This document shows, piece after piece, positions 21,778 through 30,712 of a stretch of 30,785 nt of DNA. Origin of the DNA: an uncultured Collinsella sp. (GTDB lineage: Bacteria; Actinomycetota; Coriobacteriia; Coriobacteriales; Coriobacteriaceae). The translations under genes and the position numbers were made by a program. Location: positions 1 to 30,785 of the forward strand of contig CATYJU010000024.1 of assembly GCA_958407995.1 (NCBI GenBank), read 5' to 3'. Position 1 is the first letter of the stretch; every line of letters starts with the position of its first letter. The notes beneath the pieces are model-generated. The model was not told where the DNA came from and searched no databases. It was given only the letters and a program-made list of their open reading frames with translations.

Positions 21778-21847
21778 AACGAGAGTGGATAATCTCCCAC
21801 TTTTGGCTCGAATGCGGGCTTGAAGTGAGAGATTTTCCACTCTCGTT
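21778..21847. repeat. 25-base inverted repeat behind htpG
   Basis: The arms 21778-21802 and 21823-21847 are inverted copies that agree at 23 of 25 positions, for example AACGAGAGTGGA against TCCACTCTCGTT. The 20-base loop is unpaired. TTTCCTTTT follows, so it may double as the htpG terminator. Confidence 0.85.
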
Positions 21848-21855
21848 TCCTTTTG

Positions 21856-21884
21856 AATGATCCCTCCGTCCCCAAGGGATCATT
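21856..21884. repeat. Short TGATCC/CCTCCGTCCCC hairpin
   Basis: AATGATCCC (21856-21864) pairs with GGGATCATT (21876-21884). The loop carries TCCGTCCCCAA. The same TGATCC and CCTCCGTCCCCAA words recur in the palindrome at 30648-30711, so these belong to one repeat family. Confidence 0.75.
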
Positions 21885-22074
21885 TATTTGTGCGGGTTGT
21901 GGTTTTGTGACCTGCTGAAATTTAAGATACTGTACAACTGTACGTTAATTCGTCTTCGTAGTATATTGCTACCCGCAAAACTCAATACCATTGTGCTCTG
22001 AGACGCTAAAGCGCCTACGTACAATGGTTGTCGATAGTACGATTTGATTCAACGACAGGATGGATGGCCCAAGC

Positions 22075-24840
22075 GTGAGTCTCGGCAGCAAACTATCCGA
22101 TGCAAAGGTCTCCTTTGCGATATTCAAGCGCGACATTAAGCGACTGCTTGTGAACCCCGTCGCCTTGGTGGTTACCCTCGGCGTGTGCGTTATTCCCTCG
22201 CTGTATGCCTGGTACAACATCGTGGCAAACTGGGATCCGTACGGAAACACTCAGGGTATCAAGATTGCCATCGCCAACAACGATCAGGGCACCCAAAACG
22301 ACCTGGTGGGTGAGCTCAACGCGGGTGATAAGGTCGTCGATCAGCTCAAGGAGAACGATCAGTTGGGCTGGACCTTCGTCGATTCGGCGGCCGACGCCAA
22401 GGAGGGCGTCGAGAGCGGTGAGTACTATGCGGCCATCGTAATCCCCAAGAACTTCTCGGATAACCTGGTCTCGATGCTCGACGGCAACTACCATCAGCCC
22501 AAGCTTACGTACTACGTCAATGAGAAAAAGAGCGCTATTGCACCCAAGGTTACCGACACCGGTGCAAACACCATCGAGCAGCAGATTAACTCGGAGTTCG
22601 TCTCCACGGTGGGTGAGACCGTTGCCAGTATTGCCAAGGATGCCGGAGTCGATTTAAAGGACAAGGCAACCCAGGCTCAGGATTCGTTGGCCGGTTCGGT
22701 ATCAGAGGCTTCTGACACGTTGGGCGAAGTGCGCGATTCGATTGGCGACATGAATGCCGCCATCGATAAGACGAGTGGTTCCATTGCCTCGGCAGATGCA
22801 GCACTTGCCGGTCTGCAGGGTCAGGCGCCGTCGCTGACGCAGGCGATCTCCCAGGGCAACGACCTGCTGGGCGAGGCTCGCGCCACGGCGGGTAACTCTG
22901 TCGCCTCGCTCTCCAAGGCGCTCTCGGAAGGCAGCCTTGCGCTCACCAAGACGTCAGCCTCCGCGAACGCTGCGATTGGCAAGCTGACGGGCACGATCAC
23001 ATCTACGACCACCCGCATCGACAACTCGCTCGAGTCTCTCCAGGCGACGATCGACCACAATAAGGCCGTTATCGGGCACTTGGAAATTCTCGTCAATGAC
23101 ACGTCAACAGGTTCCAAGGAAATTGACGCGCGCATTGTGTCGACCATCGATTTGCTCCGCGAGCAGAATGAAAAGCTTCAGAGCATCAAGGACGGTCTGT
23201 CTGCACAGTCGAGCGCCATGGCGAATGACGCCGCGGCTGTCTCGGGTGCCAGCGACGCTATCAATAACGCAATCCAGACCGGTGCGACCAACCTTGGCCA
23301 GGCCCAGACGGACCTGGGACAAAACGCGCTGCCGAAGGCCTCGAGCGCGCTTGATTCATTTGCCGCCGTCTCGGGTGATCTGACGGGAATCGTGTCTGGC
23401 CTCACGCCTACTATTGCAAGTGCGCGCGGTACACTTTCGCAACTCAACGCTACGCTCGGTCAGGCCAAGACCACGCTGTCCCAGACCGACGCCTCGCTTG
23501 CCAAGGTCCAGGACAAGCTCGCCACCGCCGCCAACGACATCGAGGCGCTGCAGACCTCCGAGTCCATGGGCGAGCTGGCCGACCTGATGGGCGTCGACGT
23601 CGATGACGTTGCTGACTTCATGGCATCTCCGGTCGAGCTGACCTCCAAGTCGATCTATCCGGTTAAGAGCTTCGGCTCGGGCATTGCTCCTTTCTACACC
23701 AATCTGGCGCTTTGGGTGGGCGGCTACGTGCTCATCGCCATTTACAAGCTCGAGGTCGATCGCGAAGGCGTTGGCAGCTTTACCGCGCGTCAGGGCTACT
23801 TTGGCCGCTGGTTGCTCCTGGTGATCCTGGGCGCGTTGCAGGCCATTATCGTTACGGTGGGAGATCTGGTCATTGGTGTACAGTGCGTCAGTCCGCTCCT
23901 ATTTGTGCTGGGCGGCATCGCCATCTCATTTACGTACGTCAACATCATTTACGCGTTGTCCACTACGTTTAAGCATATCGGCAAGGCAATCGGCGTCATT
24001 CTTGTCATCGTGCAGATCCCGGGTTCGTCGGGCATGTACCCCATCGAGATGATGCCCGGCTTCTTCCAGTGGCTGCACCCGCTGCTGCCCTTTACCTATG
24101 GCATCAATCTGCTGCGTGAGACGGTCGGCGGTATGTATTCGTTCAACTACCTGTTTAACCTGTGCATTCTGGGCGTGTTCTTGATCGTGGCGCTCTTTAT
24201 CGGCCTGCAGCTGCGTCCGCTGCTGCTCAACCTCAACCTGCTCTTTGATAAACAGCTTTCCACGACCGGTATGATGATTTGCGAGTCTAACGACCTGCCG
24301 CGCGAGCGCTACTCCTTGCGAACGGCCATGCGCGTCGTGCTCGATTCCGATTCGTACCGTCGCGAACTGCTCGATCATGCGGTCGCCTTTGAACATCGCT
24401 ACCCGTACTACATCAAGGGCGGTTTTGCCGCCGTGGTGGGCGTTCAGGTCCTGCTCTTTGTCCTGTCGACGGTTCTCGATATCGACAATAACGGCAAGAT
24501 CATCCTGCTTGTCATTTGGATCATCTCGGTTATTGCCATCTGCGGCTGGCTTATCAATATCGAATATATCCGCGCGAGCCTCAATACCCAGATGCGCATC
24601 TCGGCGCTTTCCGATGAGGACCTGCGTCGCGAGATGCGCGAGCACACGGCCGCCATTCCTGCCGCCCGCCGCATGTTTGGCCTCAACGCCAGCGAGCGTG
24701 GTGCCAAGGGTGGCGATCAGTCCACGGGCCGCTTGCCGCATATAGGCTCGCACCATAAATCTCAGGGCAGCGACAGCTCAGCCACAAATGATGGAGATAC
24801 CACCCCGCTTGGCAAGCACTCCAAAGGAGGTGAGGCATAA
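22075..24840 (+). CDS. YhgE/Pip-family giant membrane protein, paralogue 1
   Basis: A 921-residue protein of the YhgE/Pip (phage infection protein) family, related in layout to EsaA of type VII secretion and to ABC-2 permeases. The first membrane helix (about 22-42, VALVVTLGVCVIPSLYAWYNI) is followed by the family's WDPYGNT and IAIANND text. Residues about 60-530 are outside the cell and rich in Ala, Ser, Gln and Leu, predicting long coiled coils. A block of five or more membrane helices follows (about 540-720, from APFYTNLALWVGGYVLIAIYKL). Two further helices and a charged tail make it longer than paralogue 2. GTG 22075 was preferred because AGGATGGATGG lies suitably upstream; ATG 22060 is in frame but badly spaced. 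Its function is not established. Confidence 0.87.
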   Translation: MSLGSKLSDAKVSFAIFKRDIKRLLVNPVALVVTLGVCVIPSLYAWYNIVANWDPYGNTQGIKIAIANNDQGTQNDLVGELNAGDKVVDQLKENDQLGWTFVDSAADAKEGVESGEYYAAIVIPKNFSDNLVSMLDGNYHQPKLTYYVNEKKSAIAPKVTDTGANTIEQQINSEFVSTVGETVASIAKDAGVDLKDKATQAQDSLAGSVSEASDTLGEVRDSIGDMNAAIDKTSGSIASADAALAGLQGQAPSLTQAISQGNDLLGEARATAGNSVASLSKALSEGSLALTKTSASANAAIGKLTGTITSTTTRIDNSLESLQATIDHNKAVIGHLEILVNDTSTGSKEIDARIVSTIDLLREQNEKLQSIKDGLSAQSSAMANDAAAVSGASDAINNAIQTGATNLGQAQTDLGQNALPKASSALDSFAAVSGDLTGIVSGLTPTIASARGTLSQLNATLGQAKTTLSQTDASLAKVQDKLATAANDIEALQTSESMGELADLMGVDVDDVADFMASPVELTSKSIYPVKSFGSGIAPFYTNLALWVGGYVLIAIYKLEVDREGVGSFTARQGYFGRWLLLVILGALQAIIVTVGDLVIGVQCVSPLLFVLGGIAISFTYVNIIYALSTTFKHIGKAIGVILVIVQIPGSSGMYPIEMMPGFFQWLHPLLPFTYGINLLRETVGGMYSFNYLFNLCILGVFLIVALFIGLQLRPLLLNLNLLFDKQLSTTGMMICESNDLPRERYSLRTAMRVVLDSDSYRRELLDHAVAFEHRYPYYIKGGFAAVVGVQVLLFVLSTVLDIDNNGKIILLVIWIISVIAICGWLINIEYIRASLNTQMRISALSDEDLRREMREHTAAIPAARRMFGLNASERGAKGGDQSTGRLPHIGSHHKSQGSDSSATNDGDTTPLGKHSKGGEA

Positions 24841-27030
24841 ATGAAGAACATCCTGCATCTGTTTAAGCGCGATGTCCAAAACGTGTCTCGCTCCGTAATC
24901 GGCTTGGTTGTCGTGATGGGCCTCATTATCGTGCCGTGTCTGTACGCGTGGTTTAACATCGCCGGCAGCTGGGATCCGTACGGCAACACCGGCAATCTTA
25001 AGATCGCCGTGGTCAACACCGATGAGGGTTACGAGAGCGATCTGATCCCCGTCGAGGTTAACGTGGGCGAAAACGTGACCGCCACCCTACGCGGCAACGA
25101 GAGCTTCGATTGGGTTGTGCTTAACAATCGCGAAAAGGCTATCGAGGGCGTTAAGTCGGGCGCGTACTATGCTGCCGTCGTTATCCCCAAAACGTTTAGC
25201 GCCGACATGATGACGCTTTTCTCGACCGACGTGAAACACGCCGATATCGAGTTTTACGAGAACCAGAAGGCCAACGCCATCGCGCAGATCGTGACCGAGA
25301 AGGGTTCGAGCGCCGTTCAGAACCAGGTTAACGAATCTTTTACCAAGACCATTACGAGCATCGGTCTTAAGACGGTGTCCAGCCTGCTCGATTACATGAG
25401 CACCGACCAAGTCAGCAACTTTATCGCCAACCTGTCCTCGACGCTCGGCGATTCGATTGAGGACCTGCAAGACGTTCAGGCTAATGCTTCGTCGCTGGCG
25501 GGCATTTTGAGCTCTACGTCCGATTCGTTGACGTCGGCGAGCGGTATGCTCCAGCAGACGGGTACGGTCGATGAGTCGACCAAGCAGCTGATGGAGCATG
25601 CCAAGAGCGGCATCGATGATTCCAAAGAAGCGCTTAAGACGGCAAACGATGCCATCGATGCCGCGATCGATGGAAGTGCGGGTTCGTTCGACAATGTGTC
25701 TGCCGAGCTCGCGAAGGCGTTCGATGCCGCGAACCAGCATGTCGACCTTACGGTGTCCCAACTCAACGATGCCGCTGCGGCCCTCAATGCGCGCGCCAAG
25801 GATATCGATGAGATGGCCGATCAGCTCCGCAGCCTTGCCGACCAGGTGAGCGATGAGAATTTGAAGGACGGTCTCAAGTCTGCCGCGACGTCGCTGGGCA
25901 GAATCGCCGTTGAGTACCGCAACAATGCCAATGAGCTGACGAATATCGCGACGTCGCTCACGAAGAGTATGACAGAGGTTAACAAGTCGCGTGCCGAGGT
26001 CGATCAGGCAATCGCGGATGCCAAGGCCGGTATCTCGGGCGCCAAGATTGACTACGACTCTACGTTCTCGGTTAAGGCCAAGGAGCTCAAGAAGACTATT
26101 TCGGGCGTTTTAGATTCGCTCAACGGTATCTCGGGCGACCTGGATAGTGCTGTTGCCGGCCTGACCGACGCATCCGGTTCGCTGGCAAAGGGCCTCTCCA
26201 AGGCTGCAAAGCTGGTCAACAAGGCTTCCGATCAGCTGGGTGAGGCGTCGGACAAGATCAGCGCGTTTAAGGACGAGCTCGACGGCGCCTTGATGTCGGA
26301 TGATCTCGCTACGATCAAGACGATGATCGGCAATGATCCCGAGGGTCTGGCCGTGTCGCTTTCCGGCCCTGTCGCACTCGACCGCAAGCCGGTCTATCCG
26401 ATCCGCAACTACGGTTCGGCCATGGCGCCGTTCTACACGATTCTGTCGCTCTGGGTCGGCTCGATCGTACTGGCGGCCATGATGAAGGTCTCGGTTGACG
26501 ATGAGCTTATCAACGAGCTCATCCCCGTGCGCCTGCACGAGATCTATCTGGGTCGTTACCTGTTCTTTGGCGGTTTGGCTCTGCTGCAGGCAACGCTCGT
26601 GTGCGCGGGCGACATTCTGTTCTTTGGCATTCAGTGCGACAACCCGCTGCAGTTTGTGCTAGCGGGCTGGGTCGCGAGTCTCGTGTTCTCCAATATCGTC
26701 TACACGCTTACGGTTTCGTTTGGCGATATCGGCAAGGCACTCGCAGTCGTGCTGTTGGTCATGCAGGTCGGCGGTTCGGGCGGCACGTTCCCCATCGAGA
26801 TGACCGGCCCCGTGTTCCAGGCGATCTATCCGTTCCTGCCGTTTACTCACGGCATCAACGCCATGCATGCCGCCATGGCTGGCGCCTACCATATGGAGTA
26901 CTGGGTTGAGCTGGGCATTCTGGCGAGCTATCTGATTCCGTCGCTGGCCCTGGGCGTCATCTTCCGCCGCCCGGTCATCAAAGCCAACGACTGGATTATC
27001 GAAAAGCTTGAAAGCACGAAACTTATTTAG
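24841..27030 (+). CDS. YhgE/Pip-family giant membrane protein, paralogue 2
   Basis: A 729-residue paralogue encoded directly after the first, with no gap: its ATG follows the preceding TAA. A perfect AAAGGAGGT ribosome binding site lies inside the end of the upstream gene. Residues 19-40 form the first membrane helix, then GSWDPYGNTGNLKIAVVNTDEG matches paralogue 1 in the same place. The external part (about 45-505) is again Ala/Ser-rich with coiled-coil character. The C-terminal block of membrane helices starts at APFYTILSLWVGSIVLA and contains GGSGGTFPIEMTGPVFQAIYPFLPFTHGINAM, as in paralogue 1. Immediate coupling suggests the two proteins form a hetero-oligomer; the substrate is unknown. 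Confidence 0.88.
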   Translation: MKNILHLFKRDVQNVSRSVIGLVVVMGLIIVPCLYAWFNIAGSWDPYGNTGNLKIAVVNTDEGYESDLIPVEVNVGENVTATLRGNESFDWVVLNNREKAIEGVKSGAYYAAVVIPKTFSADMMTLFSTDVKHADIEFYENQKANAIAQIVTEKGSSAVQNQVNESFTKTITSIGLKTVSSLLDYMSTDQVSNFIANLSSTLGDSIEDLQDVQANASSLAGILSSTSDSLTSASGMLQQTGTVDESTKQLMEHAKSGIDDSKEALKTANDAIDAAIDGSAGSFDNVSAELAKAFDAANQHVDLTVSQLNDAAAALNARAKDIDEMADQLRSLADQVSDENLKDGLKSAATSLGRIAVEYRNNANELTNIATSLTKSMTEVNKSRAEVDQAIADAKAGISGAKIDYDSTFSVKAKELKKTISGVLDSLNGISGDLDSAVAGLTDASGSLAKGLSKAAKLVNKASDQLGEASDKISAFKDELDGALMSDDLATIKTMIGNDPEGLAVSLSGPVALDRKPVYPIRNYGSAMAPFYTILSLWVGSIVLAAMMKVSVDDELINELIPVRLHEIYLGRYLFFGGLALLQATLVCAGDILFFGIQCDNPLQFVLAGWVASLVFSNIVYTLTVSFGDIGKALAVVLLVMQVGGSGGTFPIEMTGPVFQAIYPFLPFTHGINAMHAAMAGAYHMEYWVELGILASYLIPSLALGVIFRRPVIKANDWIIEKLESTKLI

Positions 27031-27124
27031 TGCAACAGCGTGACATCGACGAAACATCGAGGTTTACTCTGCCGACGCTTTAGTGGGCTGGATTGCGTGG
27101 GCTGCTTGGTTGTTGCTACAGTAG

Positions 27125-27160
27125 CGGGGCGTGCCGGGGGTCCGGTGCGCCCCGTTTTTA
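27125..27160 (+). terminator. Terminator after the YhgE/Pip pair
   Basis: A 13-base-pair stem, CGGGGCGTGCCGG with CCGGTGCGCCCCG (two wobble pairs), loop GGGT, followed by five T. Confidence 0.9.
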
Positions 27161-27230
27161 TTTGACCATGAGGCGGCACGCAGCCATACGCGTGCGGACA
27201 CCACGCCCAGATTGAGTGTGAGGATGTTCC

Positions 27231-28214
27231 ATGGCCCAATACGCTGCCAACGAAATCGAAAACATGCCCGATAGCCCTGTGGCCCGTGAGGATTTGGGCG
27301 CGGGCGGTATTCCCAGGGGCGCCGGCGCACGCTCCCCGCTGTTCTGGAAAGTTTTGCTACTTTCGGTGGCGGTCATCTGGGGCTACTCCTTTACCACTAT
27401 GAAGGACGCACTCGGCACCATTCCGGTGTTCGAGCTGCTCTATGTACGCTTTCTGCCTGCAGCGTTGGTCATGTTTGCCGTCTTCCACAAGCGCATCACT
27501 GCACATTTCAACGCTCGCAATCTGATCGTTGGCCTGAGTATGGGCGTGCTCATGTGGGCGGCCTATGCGTTGCAGACGGTCGGTCTGGCATATACTACGG
27601 CGGGCAAGAATGCTTTTTTGACGGGCACGTATTGCATCCTCGTGCCGTTCGCGAGCTATTTTCTGAGCGGAGAAAAACTCACCCGCTATAACCTGGGCGC
27701 GGCACTGCTGTGCTTGGCGGGCATTGGCTTGGTGGCGCTCGATAGCGTCGAGTTCAACATCGGTGACGTCATTACGCTGGCAGGCGCGGTCTTCTTCGCC
27801 ATCCAGATGGCGGTGACCGCCAAGTACGGTCGCAAAATGGACATCAACGTTATCACGTTTTGGATGTTTGTGGGCAACGGCGTGCTGAGCCTGGTTTCGT
27901 CGCTGTTATTCGAGACCCAGGCGCCTCTGTCCGTGTGGACGCCGAACTTTATCGGTGTGATGGCGTTTCTCTCGGTGGGCTGCACATGCGTGGCTCTGCT
28001 CATCCAAAACGTCGGCCTGGCGCATGTCCCGGCTTCGACGGGCTCGCTGCTCCTTTCGATGGAGTCGCCTTCGGGCGTGTTGTTTTCGGTGCTGCTGATG
28101 GGGGAGGCGCTCACCTCGCGCCTGCTCGCCGGCTTCGTGCTTATCTTCCTGTCGATTATCTTGAGTGAGACTCACTTCGATTTTTTGCGCAAAAAGCCGC
28201 GCCCGCAATTGTAA
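27231..28214 (+). CDS. DMT-superfamily (EamA-type) transporter
   Basis: A 327-residue inner-membrane transporter with ten predicted helices in two EamA repeats. The first repeat begins VAVIWGYSFTTMKDAL and contains the typical GLAYTTAGKNAFLTGTYCILVPF. The second contains the matching NVGLAHVPASTGSLLLSMESPSGVLFSVLLMGE. About 37 soluble residues precede helix 1, longer than usual. The family exports or imports amino acids, metabolites or drugs; no substrate can be read from the sequence. ATG 27231 follows a GAGG ribosome binding site at good distance. It stands between two clear terminators. Confidence 0.9.
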   Translation: MAQYAANEIENMPDSPVAREDLGAGGIPRGAGARSPLFWKVLLLSVAVIWGYSFTTMKDALGTIPVFELLYVRFLPAALVMFAVFHKRITAHFNARNLIVGLSMGVLMWAAYALQTVGLAYTTAGKNAFLTGTYCILVPFASYFLSGEKLTRYNLGAALLCLAGIGLVALDSVEFNIGDVITLAGAVFFAIQMAVTAKYGRKMDINVITFWMFVGNGVLSLVSSLLFETQAPLSVWTPNFIGVMAFLSVGCTCVALLIQNVGLAHVPASTGSLLLSMESPSGVLFSVLLMGEALTSRLLAGFVLIFLSIILSETHFDFLRKKPRPQL

Positions 28215-28226
28215 ACAACTTGTTGC

Positions 28227-28252
28227 GCCGCCCTCCCGGGGCGGCATTTTTT
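28227..28252 (+). terminator. Terminator after the DMT transporter
   Basis: GCCGCC (28227-28232) pairs with GGCGGC (28240-28245), followed by A and six T. Confidence 0.9.
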
Positions 28253-28278
28253 ATGCGTCGCCCTTAAAGTTGTACCTT

Positions 28279-28300
28279 GCACTTTATGCTATCAAAGTGC
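28279..28300. promoter_or_regulatory. Inverted repeat upstream of the amidohydrolase gene
   Basis: GCACTTT (28279-28285) and AAAGTGC (28294-28300) form a perfect 7-base inverted repeat with an 8-base centre (ATGCTATC). It lies about 30 bases before the start codon, in the likely promoter, so a repressor site is possible. Confidence 0.45.
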
Positions 28301-28330
28301 TTGCTGCAAAAACGTTACTGGAGGGCATCT

Positions 28331-29629
28331 ATGGCACAAGCTTTGTCCGATTTTCAACCGCAACCAGCGCCCAAGGCTACCGCAGCGGCGCAGGCCGCTA
28401 TCGGTGACGGTCTTGTTGCAGAAGCTCAGACTTTTGCAGACGAGCTTGCTGTGTGGCGACACGATCTACACCAGATGCCCGAGCTGGGTAACAACCTTCC
28501 GCAGACGTCCGCCTTTATCCAGGCGCGTCTGGACGAGATGGATATTCCCTATGCCGTGCTTGTTGACGGCTCCTGTGTCGTTGGCCTTATCGGTGCCGGC
28601 GCGGCAGCTGCTGCTCGGGGTAACGGTACGTGCACGGACAAGCAGGCCGGTACGGTCATCATGCTCCGCGGCGACATGGATGCCCTTCCCGTTGCCGAAG
28701 AGTCGGGCGAGCCTTTCGCCTCTGTCAACGGCTGCATGCATGCTTGCGGTCACGATATGCACGCGACGGCGCTGCTTGGTGCGGCGCGCCTGCTCAAGGC
28801 CCGCGAGGCCGAGCTTGTCGACGCCAATGCCACCGTCAAGCTGCTGTTCCAGCCGGGCGAGGAAACCTTTGAGGGGGCCCGTGCCGCCATCGTCGACGGT
28901 CTGCTGCAGAACCCACGCCCCCAGGCGGCTTTTGCCATGCATGTTAACAGCCAATCGCCGCTCGGCCTGGTGCTCTATGGGAGTCCGGCGCTTTCGGGCG
29001 TGTACGGTTTCCGCATCACGCTGCAGGGCAAGGGCGGCCATGGCTCGAGCCCCGAGATCTGCATCGACCCCATCACGGCCGGCGTCCATGTGCACCTGGC
29101 GCTTCAGGAGCTTATCGCTCGCGAAGTGCCGGCGGCCAAGGAGGTCGCACTGACCGTGGGTAAGTTTGCCGGTGGTCAAGCGGCCAACGTCATCCCAGAT
29201 ACCTGCGTGCTCGAAGGCACGCTGCGCGGCTTTGACGTTGAGCTCATGGAGCACCTCAAGGAGCGTATCGCCGAGGTCGTCAACGGCGTGGCCGCAACGT
29301 ATCGTACGCCGGCCACCATCGAGACGCTCTCGGATGTTCCCCCGCTCGTGCTCGAAGACGACATGACCCAGGCTTCGCTTGGCTATGTGGGCGCGACGCT
29401 GCCCAAGGCCGCCTTCCTGCCGCTGTTCCACGCCATGGCGAGCGAGGACTTTGCGCTTATCTCAAGCGAGATCCCGAGCGCGTACTTTACGATCGGCGCC
29501 GCTGTGACCGATACGGATGAGCATTTTGCCCAGCACCATCCCAAGGCACGCTTTAGCGATGCCGAGCTGCCACTTGGCGCCGCGGCTTATGCGGCAGTCG
29601 CTTTGGGCTATATCGCCGACCACCGGTAG
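28331..29629 (+). CDS. M20-family amidohydrolase (N-acyl-amino-acid or peptide hydrolase)
   Basis: A 432-residue metal-dependent hydrolase of peptidase family M20, subfamily of amidohydrolases such as hippurate hydrolase and N-acetyl-diaminopimelate deacetylase. Metal ligands and catalytic residues are visible: LRGDMDALPV (Asp115, Asp117), ACGHDMHAT (Cys139, His141, His144), FQPGEE (Glu177-Glu178) and a late His in FHAMASEDFA. The dimerisation domain contains GKGGHGSSPE. An opening stretch of about 35 residues precedes the fold. ATG 28331 was chosen for GGAGGG 6 bases upstream; an in-frame ATG at 28277 lies inside the promoter region. The exact substrate cannot be read from the sequence. Confidence 0.9.
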   Translation: MAQALSDFQPQPAPKATAAAQAAIGDGLVAEAQTFADELAVWRHDLHQMPELGNNLPQTSAFIQARLDEMDIPYAVLVDGSCVVGLIGAGAAAAARGNGTCTDKQAGTVIMLRGDMDALPVAEESGEPFASVNGCMHACGHDMHATALLGAARLLKAREAELVDANATVKLLFQPGEETFEGARAAIVDGLLQNPRPQAAFAMHVNSQSPLGLVLYGSPALSGVYGFRITLQGKGGHGSSPEICIDPITAGVHVHLALQELIAREVPAAKEVALTVGKFAGGQAANVIPDTCVLEGTLRGFDVELMEHLKERIAEVVNGVAATYRTPATIETLSDVPPLVLEDDMTQASLGYVGATLPKAAFLPLFHAMASEDFALISSEIPSAYFTIGAAVTDTDEHFAQHHPKARFSDAELPLGAAAYAAVALGYIADHR

Positions 29630-29638
29630 CACCCAACC

Positions 29639-29696
29639 TTGCCTTTCAAGCCTGCGGGCATGGCCATAAGGCCTATGCCCTTGTCTTTCAAGGCAA
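29639..29696. repeat. Imperfect long hairpin behind the amidohydrolase gene
   Basis: The outer stem TTGCCTT (29639-29645) pairs with AAGGCAA (29690-29696). The inner GGGCAT pairs with ATGCCC around GGCC-ATAA-GGCC. CTTTCAAG occurs on both sides. It probably helps terminate the amidohydrolase transcript and looks like another REP-type element. Confidence 0.65.
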
Positions 29697-29751
29697 TCTT
29701 GGGCACTACCGGCGCCCGGCGCAGGCTATTCGTTTGTTTAAAAGGAGCAGT

Positions 29752-30538
29752 ATGTCCCGGCAGCATAAATTCTTCCCCGGTTGGCTCGTCGTGGCCTCCG
29801 GCCTTGTCATCATGGCCACGTGCTACACGATTTTCGTTAACTGCATGAGCCTGTTTCAGCCGCTCGTCGTCAGCGACCTGGGCATCACGCTTGCGCAGTA
29901 CAACATCTCCAACGCCATCTCCACCGTGGTGAGCGTTATCGGCTCACTTGTGATCGGTCATGTTGCCGATAAAGTAAGCGGTCGCGTTTTGGGCTCCCTC
30001 ACTGTAATCGCCACCTCTGCCGTTCTTGCCGGCATGAGCTTTGTCGGTGAGCTGTGGCAGGTCTACGTGCTCTTTGCCGTCTCGGGCTGCTTTGCCGTCG
30101 CCTCGACCCGACTACTTATTAGCCTTGTGACCGCCAACTGGTTTACGGCCAAGCGAGGCCTTGCCATTTCCATCGCACTTTCGGGCACGGGCTTTGGCGG
30201 CGCTATTCTGTCTCCCATCGTGAGCTCGCTTATCGTGAGCGTTGGCTGGCGTTCCGCCTTCTTAGTGCTCGCGGCTATCTGCATGGTGGCGGCACTGCCC
30301 AGCCGCGTCCAAGCAGTTTGGCATGGCCGACCTCGGCAAGGTCACGGGCACCATTACCTCGCTCGAGATGGTCGGCGGCACCGTGGGCGCCATCGTTTCG
30401 GGTGTGCTGTCCGATGCCACGGGCTCTTTTGCGAGCACCTGGATTGTCTGCTTGGTGTGCTCGGTGGCTATGTTGGTGTTTCTGCTGGCGTCTGAGCCCA
30501 TCGCCGCCAAGCTGCGTGCAAGCGTGGCGGGGGAGTAG
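29752..30538 (+). pseudogene. Broken major facilitator (MFS) transporter
   Basis: The gene starts at ATG 29752 with AAGGAG upstream and reads an MFS N-terminal half (six helices, FFPGWLVVASGLVIM through FLVLAAICMVAALP, to about 30299). The frame then runs into unrelated residues. A second frame, from about 30305, carries KQFGMADLGKVTGTITSLEM and the last helices (GGTVGAIVSGVLSDATGSF to the stop at 30538). The two halves together give only about 260 residues against roughly 400-430 for the family, so helices 7-10 (about 150 residues) are missing, with a frame change at the junction. This is best read as an internal deletion that killed the gene. An assembly error is possible but would need to remove about 450 bases. 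Confidence 0.8.
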
Positions 30539-30579
30539 ACGTCCGTCGCTCTTTTCTGTTTGCCCCGTTCTGTTTGTGG

Positions 30580-30631
30580 CCGCCTTGGAAGCCGAATGGA
30601 TGCTCGTACCATCATTCGGTTTCCAAGGCGG
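30580..30631. repeat. Inverted repeat 1 of the end cluster
   Basis: Arms 30580-30602 and 30610-30631 pair with one substitution and one single-base gap (CCGCCTTGGAA against TTCCAAGGCGG). The loop is CTCGTAC. It may also end transcription from the MFS pseudogene. Confidence 0.85.
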
Positions 30632-30647
30632 TTACGGGCCTACGAAA

Positions 30648-30711
30648 TGATCCGTTTTCCTCCGTCCCCAACAGATCACGTGATCCGAAGGGGACGGAGG
30701 AAAGCGGATCA
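30648..30711. repeat. Inverted repeat 2 of the end cluster (CCTCCGTCCCC family)
   Basis: Arms 30648-30669 and 30690-30711 agree at 21 of 22 positions and carry TGATCCG and CCTCCGTCCCC. The centre holds a perfect 12-base palindrome, GATCACGTGATC (30674-30685). It is related to the hairpin at 21856-21884. Confidence 0.9.
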
Positions 30712-30712
30712 T

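Larger units (their letters stand above)
21748..22074. other. Intergenic region htpG to YhgE-like gene
   Basis: No gene is seen in these 327 bases. They hold the long inverted repeat 21778-21847, the small hairpin 21856-21884, a tandem ACTGTAC repeat (about 21929-21943), a possible -10 (TATATT, about 21962) and an 8-base inverted repeat, ACCATTGT (21987-21994) with ACAATGGT (22021-22028), in the leader of the next gene. Confidence 0.6.

Noticed and set aside
22075..27030. Prophage or type VII secretion locus, suggested by the Pip/EsaA likeness
   Set aside because: The family name comes from a phage receptor, not from phage genes. No phage structural genes, ESX ATPase or WXG100 proteins are in the window.
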